Source: Owenia fusiformis
Lineage: Eukaryota; Annelida; Polychaeta; Sabellida; Oweniidae
Direction: 5' to 3'
DNA: 60,000 bases
Assembly (NCBI GenBank): GCA_903813345.2
Contig: CAIIXF020000005.1
Coordinates: 23,441,375-23,501,374 of the forward strand
Both the position numbers and the translations under genes were made by a program. The notes beneath the pieces are model-generated. The model had not been told where the DNA came from. It saw only the letters and a program-made list of their open reading frames with translations, and did no database searches. Position 1 is the first letter of the stretch. Each line of letters opens with the position of its first letter. This document shows positions 42,440-54,500 of this stretch, one piece after another.

Positions 42440-45400
42440 TCAGCATACATGTGATAATCAATTATGAATCAAAATGACACAACGCTTTGCCACAGATGAT
42501 TTATCATGGTCTAGGGAGCGGAATAAAATTACAAAGGAGGACTAGAACATGAGAACACACTTGGATATTCGAAGAAGAAACATTAAGATTGAACACTGAA
42601 TTTCAGCCACAAATCAGATGAATCTGATGATGTCCTACTGACCATGGAGTCTGATGATATAAGAAATTGCGAGCGAATTTCACTTTGGAAATTTCAATGG
42701 TACTAGTTTCGTAATTTATTGTAATGTGAAAAGAAAAAATGAAATCTCATTTAACAAACTCAGAGTAGACCTTTCTCTAAAAAGTCAGCTTTTTGCACAC
42801 ATTTTTTTTATTTTAATAATGTGGCTTCACTAGAATGTGCCTGTTGTCACCACATTGAAACCCACAACACTTTTTTCTACAGTGCCCTCTGTACATAAAA
42901 CCTAGATGAACTTCTAAGAGATCTCTATATGGCCCATTGCTTAAGACTATTGCTTCATTGCAATTCTTTTGAAATGATAGACATGCTTTTAATAATCAAA
43001 GCAAGTGTGCCATTTTTGCCATCCACCAAAAGCCTATTGGACCCATAACTTAACCCTTACCCATTAAGCACACAACTTGACCATTTTAGATAAAATAATT
43101 TACTTTTCTTTGTATATGATATTTATGAATAACACTTAAATTAGATATTAGTTTGACAATAATGTTGTTTTAACCTTGTCAAACGTTATTATCTGAATTA
43201 TTTTATGTATTATATATATAGACTATGAAATAAATGATTATAAAAAATCTCGGAGTCTTTGGCACAAAAGTCATTGTATCTCAGGAAGTACATTACTGGT
43301 GATTCTGAAACTATATTCATGTACCCCATACCTAACTGAGGTCCTGGTAAGAAGAAATCCAGGAATATATATTTAAGGGAAAGGATGAATATTTCTGTTT
43401 TTATTCGCCAAGTCCAAGGCGTGGAGAAATGGTTTACATGTCTCACTTGTATGAGTTACTAGCTCAACACACACATAGGGCCCTTTGGAGGGACCATGGA
43501 GAAATCGTTGCTTTTTTCTCACTTGTATGAGTTTCTAGCCTAATAAACACATAGTAAAGTTTTGGGGGTGGAGATCATGGAGAAATCATTCACAATGTCT
43601 CATACTCATAGAAGATATCGGATTATCACATAGATAGTACCCTCTTGGAGGCGGAGATCATGGAGAAACTGTTGCTTATTTCTCACTTGTATGAGTTCCT
43701 AGCTCAACATATATCGGGTGTCCATAAAACGTCACACTTTTTGACGAAAAAACGAACGGTAAAACATTAAACTGTCCTCTACCACACTCATCGATAACCG
43801 GTAACATCCACAATTCTGGATTTTTATTTGCTGTCAGTTACAGTTCATGCTAACCTTAGGTTTTAGGTCCTTATATTTGTATTCACCTTCAGTGAGTTTA
43901 ATGTCCGCACTTGTTGATAGAGGCTTTAGTTACAACTTCGTCAGTTTTAAGAATCGAAAGATGACATGTCGATGACATCACTTCCTGAGTAAAATCTTAA
44001 AAGATGGCAGCTTACTGGAAATGAGCAGAAATGGTCTGGCCAGGAATGTTCCTTTAAGGGAAGGTAACTCCAATTTCGGTTTTACATATGATAAGATAAT
44101 ATTATTAAAATATTAAGTTTGAAAATTTAATTTTTTTAATGGAGCTCAATGGGAAAAATGACATAATTTCAACTATTTTTTAAACGTAGTTGTGCGAATA
44201 TCCTGAAATTGACAGATATAATGAATAATGGTAAGATAAATTGTTAGAAGAAAAATAAAGTAAATACACAATCCTGTTCCGCAAAATGTGAAATAATCAT
44301 AAAAACCAGTAAATATAGATTGAAGCCATTTGAAGGGGGTGATTTTATTTTTTGGTGTGTCTTTCAATACTACAGGGTAACCATAAGTTAGGTAATGTTT
44401 ACTTTTCAAAAAGCATTACTTACAACATGTGTATCAAGCATAAGTAAAACAATAAGTGAGTTATGTTTATTGGAATAGTATATATTGTATTCCTTTAGCA
44501 ATAATGACAAAAACATGTTACACAATAGGTAAAATCATATCACATACTAATTTTTATCATCAAATCAATCCATTATAATGCACATTATACAATATAGAAG
44601 TATATCTTCAAATTCAAAAAATTAGCTAAAGTTTAAGATAACAATTAACTCTTTCACCGAATATTACTAAACTATAATATTTCGGTAATTATGCTAATTT
44701 TAGCTGCTGCAGTTTAGATCAGTTGAGGAGATATTCATTACCATACTGTCACACTAAATGATCAATCGAATTAAACTATACGATTTTTTCATATTTTCTT
44801 TTTTGGTAATACAGCCATTCCTGAAAAGCAGCAATCAAGGCCTTCCAATGCACCTGACCCTTAAAAACATTTTTCAGGGATTTGTCCACCTGTAGCCCTA
44901 AGGTGTAGCACCTTTTACACTTTTCTAGCCATATTTTCAGAGGTCTGGATTACCTATTTTAGTGTGTTATTTTAGCATTATTTTCCCAATTACCATTTGA
45001 GTTGTCATTCTAACACTCAATAACATATGGAAATAAAAATGATAAGATGTCAAAGATGATAGTTATATATTGTAAAAAATCAAAGATCAAACAAGCTTTG
45101 GTCAGGAAGTGAACGGGTGAAACCCTTGGGATATATGTATTAATTAATCATAAGAAACTCATTCATCTTTCTACAATTTATAGTCACCCTGTATAATTCT
45201 ACAGAGCATGATTATACCTGTGCAAAATATTACAAAAATATTATTTACTTATTGTCATAATTCAATGTTACAATATCATTTCATCTTCAAATTTTTCTGT
45301 AATGGTTAGCTTGTGAGGATGAGTAAACCATCCATTATGTTGATGGTGTATGATGTTGATTTTGTGATAAATCTACAACATCTACAGTAGCTTATAAGTA

Positions 45401-45537
45401 GATGGCAGATGTGTTCCATTGAAGAGCTGATCCAGTAGACTCCAGTTATTTTTGTCCCCAAATAACCTTGAAACTGGTCCTTATTGTCATACAGATTGAC
45501 TGCACACATTATATTAGTTAGAAACACTGAGAGATAG
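42440..45537. other. Convergent 3' region between METTL24-like gene and LIN37
   Basis: No exon is recognisable. It contains the 3' UTRs of two convergent genes, a degenerate minisatellite at 43420-43715, and a GGGTGTCCATAAAACGTCAC fragment (about 43729) that resembles a mariner-type terminus. The rest is AT-rich. Confidence 0.55.
43420..43715 (+). repeat. Minisatellite, four units of about 73-82 bp
   Basis: Units contain ATGGAGAAATCGTTGC-type sequence followed by TCTCACTTGTATGAGTT and CTAGC(T/C)(T/C)AA. Landmarks at about 43424, 43497, 43579 and 43661 give irregular spacing from small indels. Confidence 0.75.
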
Positions 45538-48500
45538 TTAAGGTGAATGCTCCAGCTGATACTCGAACATATTCTTTAAGATAAACATACTTGAGGTGTA
45601 CCTCTCTTCATTGTCAAGGGCGGAATCTCTCCAACTAGGAACAAAAAGAAGATTTACATGATTAGCAAGATAGACAAGTCAGATAACTGTCATAAAGATG
45701 ATAAAATACAATATTTGTGATCTAATATAGTATAGTATAATAATCATACTTTGAAGAGATCTATAAATTATAGCGAATTCCAACTTCAGGCAGGCATTAG
45801 ATTTTGAATTTGAATTTTCTGAGGCACAAATCAGAAAACAATACCATAATTGTGATCTACTCTAAAATTCCTTCAATTTGAGCATAACATAGTCATCCTT
45901 TGAAGAGATTTTACAGATTTAAGGAAATTATTGCAAACTCCCACATTCTAAGGCAGCAATTTTGGGTTTTCAGGTTTTCCAAGGCCTGAATTAGAAAAAG
46001 CATAATACTTCAGAAAGTTCTCAGAATAGGATAGTTTCTAAATAGCAGAAAAATCAATTAAATCTCGTGCTGCCATCTTTTATTCAGCTTTTAACTCTGG
46101 CTAGAGCTCCATTCACTTACATGCTAAAATCTTGGAAAAGTGGCTTAATTTCATGATTTATCAAAGTGTGTTTGTTGAATCTGTATAAAACTTGAATGAT
46201 ATACCACATGATGACCCTGTTTATGAACATGTTGTGATTAAACATGCTAATGTTGATTGACATACAAATAATCCACGGTTTTAAAGAATTTTAGCATTGC
46301 ATCTATGGACATTTGGCCCAACTTTTTTTAAATTGTCATAGAAAATTATTCAAATTACATAACTGTAAATCAAAGCTATTTTAGGAGAAAACATTCCACT
46401 GAATTCAAATATACCATTTAAAAGAAGGTAATGTAAGTCATTAGAGGTCTAATATGCAAGTCTCTTAAAATCTCACGAAAAACGAGATTTAGCGAGATTT
46501 CAAAAGCTATATGGAAACTATAAAAATTCCTGTTTTCACAACAACCCCCTTAATAAAACTCCCATACTCAAAATAGTACAAAATGTATTTCTTAAATGCA
46601 CCAATTTTTGTGTGACACTGTATACAAGGCTACCAAATAAATAAATACTACAAGCCTCAATGTTTCTACAAATCTTATTAACTCTTCAATTGGTTTTCAA
46701 TACTTTCAGTAGTAAAGCAGTGTTACCTCTGGCGCACTTTCTTCCATCTTGCCATATGCTCGAGCAGAAGATTTTCTGGTTCAGGGGCTGCTTCTGGATC
46801 CTGAAATAACAAAAATAGACTATGAAACCTTCTAGTTACACCAATTTTTGAGATTTTACAAAAAAGTAAATACAAAGCCCACGATTTTACATTAGCCTGT
46901 ACTTGTATTTGCCTTACTTTATACTGTACTCCCACTTATATTTAATGCTATTATATTTCGCGTTTTTGGCATTTTGAAATACAAGATCACATACAAGATC
47001 ACTCTTTCGACTTCGATATCAGCCATGGTTGTTCCTTCTCCTGATGATTTTGGCTTCTTATTAAGCCATTTCATTAGAATGTTCATTTTAATACAATAAT
47101 AACGATCTTTCTTCTAATTTCTCTTTTTCAAAACTCGAAATGTCATGTTTTTACCTATTATCGCCCAGCACTGGACTATCAAATTTCGGGAATTAAAACT
47201 AGGAATTTTGTGCCTATTATATATTGCAAAGGATGTGTCCGGGTATATGCCCTTTTGGTCCCTCAGTCAAATGTATGTGAAATATGGTTTTTATTACAGT
47301 CCTAGTTATATTTGATAAGTATATTTACTTTTTCATGAGTTTTGATGCATAATTAACCCCCTGCTGAGAGTCAGAATAAGTATCTTAACAAAACCAAAAA
47401 TAGTCATTATCATAGAAAAAACACCAATGGCAACATGTATGACATACAAAGAAGAAATAACTTCAGACCCATGAAGAATTAAAAAGAAAATCATATTTTT
47501 GAAACATATCTAAGGATTAAAAAAATTTTCAAATTTTTGAATTTCCCGCCAGTTTAATTTGAAGGGGGAAAAACAAGATGGTTGCCATTTGATGTAAGAA
47601 ATAACAGAAAAAAAGTTGCTTCGCTTTTAGTTTTCACAATGAGCACAGTTTTCCGGTTTAGGTTTTTTGACTGATTCTGACTCTTCATCACCAGGGTCAG
47701 GTATAGAGATTATAAAATTGAAACCAAAATGTTGTGCTCAGCATGAATTTGACTAAAATATGTGTAACATCACCAACACAATTGAAGTCTCAAAACTGGA
47801 CGCTCAGTAACTTTGATTGACTATAATCCCTTGATTTTCCAGATAAACACCAATTCACTTATCCAGAAATACCATTCAATGTCTATACAAAGAAAGTAAC
47901 CAATGTTTTGGAGGATATGTTTCAAACTTTTTGCATAAATAAATCATTTAATATTTGGCATTGATTTTTTTCAATTCTGAAAAAGTGATACACACTGTCT
48001 TTGATGCCAATATTCTTCATCAAGTGTGATACAAATTGATATTTTTGTAATCTCAGAAGAAGGATAAGATATTGAAGTTTAATAATATGTGTGACTGAGT
48101 TCGGTTTTCAGACATTACAAATTTCAATATTTTCTAAGTCGATGCCCAGACTCATTCCCAGACTCATCCTTTCCAAAACTCCTGAAAAGCGCGAAATATA
48201 GTAGCGCACAAAAATTACCGGGAGTACAGTATTTAATATGTTTTCCTTCACAATACTTCTTATTGTGTTTACAATTTATTTACATGTTTACAATGTTTCT
48301 TACTGTGTTTAGAGTATCAATATGTTCATCAGGTTGGGGCACAGGAACTGGTATCCTGGGATCAACATATTCTCCTTTTACATGATCAAATGGCCTGTTT
48401 GGCCCTGGTGGCATGCGGTAGATATCTTTAGGAATTCGATCAGTTGTCTGAAATAAAAGTCATTTTTACAAGAGTAATTGATCTGTATTCTGTACATATC

Positions 48501-51500
48501 ACAGGATCCTTATTTGTATGTTGATGCTCCTAATTAGATGAGGTAAGTGAATATCGAAAGACATGATATATTTCATCACAAAATATTTTTGATATGAAGT
48601 CATTGCATTGTTTTCTTATTTTCTCATAGATCATCACTGTAGTGAAACTATTCAAAATGTCTATGGATCCATTTTGGTAACAAATGTCGCAACAACAATT
48701 TTCCTTCTTCCATGATTTAACGAGTTGGTAACAAATGTCACAGCCTACAATTTTCCATCTTCCATGATTTAAAGAGTTGAAGACAGAATATTCACGAATT
48801 TTCAAACATCATACGCTTAAGAAAATAGTTTGCGAACGAATAGTTCATGAGGTGCCAGAATCATCGAGAAAATTCCTAACTTTTGTTCTGTAGGTGGAAC
48901 TTTAAGAACATTTAACATCTGTACTTTAACCGTTTTATTTGAAACAATAACATCTACCTACACTTCACAAATGCTTAGATTTTCTGAGACATGATGCTGA
49001 AATTCGTTTGTGCCATGAAATCATGGAAGAAGAAAAAATTACTTCAAAGGCTGCTCCATTTTGATACTTTTGTCAACATACAGAGAACTGTACAACAGTA
49101 TTTTTGTGGCTGTGTGAGTGTACATTGACAGGATGGTTAGGCATGTACTCGTACTCTATGAAAAAAACACTTCAATCTTTGGGACAATCAATACTCTTCC
49201 AGAGAGTGAATATTTCCCATTGCACTATATGTAAGTATGTACATGGTGTCCCGAAAGTATGGGGCCCCCTAGGCAGACATATACCACTGTCTCCATGGTA
49301 TGTGTCGTATATCATTTTAAAGCCTATCCAAAGTTACATTGATTTGCCAAGTATTATGGTTCAACTCACAAATGGTAAAAGTTACAGGCATTTCAAAACG
49401 TAGCGTTTGGCCAAAAATATAGTTCAATTCAGTATCGTGGAAACAGCCCTGACCTGAATGTGACCTAAAATATGGGTGCTATTGTTGAAGATAGGATGGA
49501 TATTGTGTTCAAAAAGAGGACGTTGGGGGTATATACTCCAAGGGAACTCTTCTAAAATGCCTTAAAAAGGTCTTATAAGGATTGCAAAGTGCCACATCCC
49601 TATTTGAAGTGCATTTAAGGTCATATATGGAAAGCATTGCTGCTGTTAACATGGCCTAGGGAGACAAATCGACTATTATTTTGGTGTAAAAGTGACTTTA
49701 ATTTTGGCTAAACCCTAATTTTTGAAATACCTGTAACTTTTTCCCATTTGTGAGTTGAACCATGATATTTGGCAGATCAATGTAACTTTGAATGAGCTTT
49801 AAAATGATGTATGGCAAATACTATGGAGACATTGGTATATGTCTGCCTAGGGGGGCCCCCATACTTTCGGGACACCCTGTATGTAAGGAAAAAGAAGTTA
49901 CACACTTACTTTAAGCAACATTATGAACAAGGCATTAACATGCAAAACGTCACCACCTGGCATTTGTTACAGATGCTGAATGCCTAATGCCGAACACCAA
50001 CTGCTTAACTCTGAATGCTGTCCACCAAAAAGAGACTTATAACAATATGTCACCACTTCTGGTGGTGGTGACATAACAGTTGGTAAACAGACCCAGACAA
50101 ATAACCCCACCTCTACCTCAGGGTCAAAATTGATGATAGGTTCAGGGGTGGTGGTCTCAGACCTAGGCCCCAGGCTCTGGTTGTGGGGCTGATTCCTCAT
50201 CCATGCACGACATATAGGGTACAGGGGTGTTTGATCATCAAACTGGGCCAAGTCAACACTTCGATCAAACAGTTTCATCACATAAGTATCTAGAATTAAA
50301 TGCAATCAATTCGGTCTACAGCAAGTGTGATCAGATCTTTCTCCTTTTGAAGTACAGTACAAAAAAATTATCTTCCAGTTTGGTAAACAGAGCAAATGAT
50401 GGCCTTGTTATTGTGTCTCAATATTTTTTGCCTGCTATTAAATTTCGTGAAATTTGCCAATTGGATCCCCTGGGAAATATGACATTAGGTAGACATGATT
50501 ACTGTACATTAATGAACCATTGTTTGTGCCATGTGGTCATCTCGTATATGTGGTCTAGGGTAACATAAAACAATAACTAAAAGCTCTCAGGTTTCAGAGA
50601 ATGAAAGTTATACAAATCATATTTCACATACATTTAACTGAGGGACCAAAAGGGAATAAATCCAGACTCATACTTTGCGAAATTTAATACTTATAGTGTA
50701 TAACATTTACTGGGAGTACATTAAGTCAAACAAGGCACCCAGTGAAGCATAGTCTTACTTTAGGATATTCCTATTGTTATGAGTCTCATATTGATTTATG
50801 AAAACAACCAAATAAAGAAGTCAGTGCATCTCGAGTCTACCTCTTCAAATGTTTTATAATTCAAACTTACGATGATAGTGTGGCTGCATTTCATCAGTTT
50901 CATCTTTCCTCTTTCTTTTCCTGCTCTTGCTACTTGATCCCAATCCTTTTTTAGGAGTAGATGGGCCAGAATCACTAAAAATACATAATTCAAAATAAAA
51001 TATGAATTTAAGTAAAGAATTTGTTAACATTACTCAAAAAAATTCTTGCAATCACAAAAGCAATAGTTCTGCTTACTTAACTGAGCTACTCTCCTTCAAC
51101 ATGATTATTGCCAATTTTTTTTTGATAATTCCTATTCCACATGAAAGAACTGAAAATCAAATTTTATTACTAGATTTCTTTAGATATGCTTCTTATTCTC
51201 CAACCCATTATTAGATGATATTTCTTTTACTCAGCTTACCTGAAATAGTTGTCTTCTGGCTCAAGTTTAATCCAAACTTCCTCATCTACTTTTGAAGGAC
51301 TGAAATAAGCAAAGAGGTTTTGCAAGATTCAATAGCATCAAAATATACTGGCAGTACATTATGTCAAACAAGGCACCCAGTGAAGAATAGTCTTACTTTT
51401 CGATATTCTTATTATTATGAGTCTCATACAGATTTATGAAAATAGCCAAATAAAGAAGTCTGTGCATCTTGTGCCTACCTCTTCAAAACGTTTCTCATAG

Positions 51501-54500
51501 AAATCAAAGTAATCACTTTTAGATTATTTAGAAGCATCTAAAATTGATTCAAACATGATCGTGCTGTAATTGAATTTCTCAACCAATCAGCATAGCCAAT
51601 AATGAATGTTGTCTATTTCTCCATACATGCACGACCGTGCTCTATTCAATCTGCTTCCAGGAATCTATGTACATGTATTGTGTTGTATTATGACGTCACA
51701 TCTGGGAATGGCGAAAATAATGGCAAGTTTTGTTATTTCATTGACCTTGATCCCCAATTCTCTGAACAAGGTTTTCATTTTTATGTTTGAATCGGAATAA
51801 ATAATGATAGGCCATCGGTTCGTGGTTTGTACAACATTCTGCCAAACTTGTGCTGAATTTCACCATATAGAATGGCCTATCATTATCTATTTCTCAATCA
51901 AAAATTAGTACCATGGGTACTGGGCTCACATGGTGACAGAAAAAAACGGATATAATTTTTTGCTGATTTTTTGTTACAAAATTATTTCAAGCCATCTGTC
52001 TCTCAGTCAATTAAAATGGCTGAAAAAAAAACGGATATAATTTTTTGCCAATAATTTGTAACAAAATTATTTCATACAACTACTCTTTACAGTGACATGG
52101 CTTTTTGCAATGCAAGACACCTGAAATTATTTGTAAAGCTAGGAAATGGGCCAAAATTGAATTTCGCGAGACAAAAATGGCGACCATTTTGAAATCAGGC
52201 AAGCTTTTGAACCAGGAGTCATAGGGGAGGTTTTTGTATTGATGTTGAACAAAAATAACTTGAAACTGGAATCCTATCGACAGAGGTTTTAAGCAAATGG
52301 TCCAAAAGAGGATTTCGCGAGACAGATGGACAAATCAATGTTTACTAAAATGGCTGAAAATAAAAAAAACTGATATAATATTTTGCCGATTTTTTGTAAC
52401 AAAATTATTTCATACAACTACCTTTTACAGTGACATGGCTTTTTACAATGCAGGACAGCTGAAATTATTTGTAAAGCTAGGAAATAGGCAAAAAGTGAAT
52501 TTTGCGAAACAAGAATGGCAACCATTTTGAAAATAGGCGAGCTTTTGAACCAAGAGTCATAGGAGAGTTTTTTGTATTGATGTTGAACAAAATTAACTTA
52601 AAATGGGAATCCTATCGACAGAGGGTTTAAGGTAAATGGTCCAAAAGTGGATTTTGCGAGACAGATGGACAAATGAATGTTAACTAAAATGGCTGAAAAT
52701 AAATAAATGGATATAATTTTTCGCTGATTTTTCGTAACAAAATTATTTCATACATCTACTCTTTACATTGACATGGACTTTTACAATGTAGGACACTTGA
52801 AATTATTTGTAAAGCTAGGAAATGGGTCAAAAGTGAATTTCGCGAGACAAAAATGGCGAGCATTTTGAAAATAGGCGAGCTTTTGAACCAGGAGTCAAAG
52901 GAGAGTTTTCTGAATTGATGTTGAACAGAAATAACTTAAAACAGGAATCCTATCGACAGAGGTTTTGAAACGTGCCACAGAAAGTGGATTTCGCGAGTCA
53001 GATAGACAAATCAATGTTAACTAAAATGGCTGAAAATAAAAAAATGGATACAATTTTTCGCTGATTTTTTGTAACAAAATTATTTCATATATCTACCCTT
53101 TACATTGACATGGATTTTTACAATGTAGGACACCTGAAATTATTTGTAAAGCTAGGAAATAGGTCAAAAGTGAATTTCGCGAGACAAAAGTGACGGCCAT
53201 TTTGAAAATAGGCGAGCTTTTGAACCAAGAGTCATAGGAGAGTTTTTTGTATCGATGTTGAACAAAATTAACTTAAAATGGGAATCCTATCGACAGAGGG
53301 TCTATTAAGGTAAATGGTCCAAAAGTGAATTTTGCGAGACAGATGGACAAATCAATGTTAACTAAAATGGCTGAAAATAAATAAATGGATATAATTTTTC
53401 GCTGATTTTTCGAAACAAAATTATTTCATACATCTACTTTTTACTTTGCAATGGATTTCTACAATGTAGGACACTTGAAATTATTTGTAAAGCTAGGAAA
53501 TGGGTCAAAAGTGAATTTCGCGAGACAAAAATGGCGGCCATTTTGAAAATAGGCGAGCTTTTGAACCAGGAGTCATAGGGGAGTTTTCTGAATTCATGTT
53601 GAACAGAAATAACTTAAAACAGGAATCCTATCAACAGAGGTTTTAAAACGTGCCACTGTTATTGACAGAAAGTGGATTTCACGAGTCAGATAGACAAATC
53701 AATGTTAACTAAAATGGCTGAAAATAAAAAAATGGATACAATTTTTCGCTGATTTTTTGTAACAAAATTATTTCATATATCTAATCTTTATATTGACATG
53801 GATTTTTACAATGTAGGACACCTGAAATTATTTGTAAAGCTAGGAAATGGGCCAAAAGTGAATTTCGCGAGACAAAAGTGACGGCCATTTTGAAAATAGG
53901 CGAGCTTTTGAACCAGGAGTCATAGGGGGGTTTTCTGTATTGATGTTTAACAGAAATAACTTAAAACAGGAATCCTATCGACAGAGGTTAGCTAGGAAAT
54001 GGGCTAAAAGTGAATTTCGCGAGACAAAAGTGACGGCCATTTTGAAAATAGGCGAGCTTTTGAACCAGGAGTCATAGGGGGTTTTCTGTATTGATGTTGA
54101 ACAGAAATAACTTAAACAGGAATCCTATCGACAGAGGTTTTAAAACGTGCCACTATTGTTGACGGACGGACGGACAGACGGACGGACGGACGGATGGACA
54201 GACAGACGGACAAGTGAGTGATTGCAAAAGCTCACCATGTGAGCTAAAAACAGAATTTATAGGCTATAAACTTAAGGGAAACAGGAAAATGTTCTAGGCA
54301 GATATGGTCATTATTAGCATAATTTGGGCAAAATGGTAATACTGTACTCATGGTTTATTTTGCAAGTTTTAATTTTGCAGATTTCGAGAAAGCACAATTT
54401 TGCGGTTAAATTTTGTGGACTGCACAACAATTTCAATTCTATTATTCTATGGATCCTTAAGCTAAATGTAAGTTACCTTGTGTACAGTAATTACAAATCC

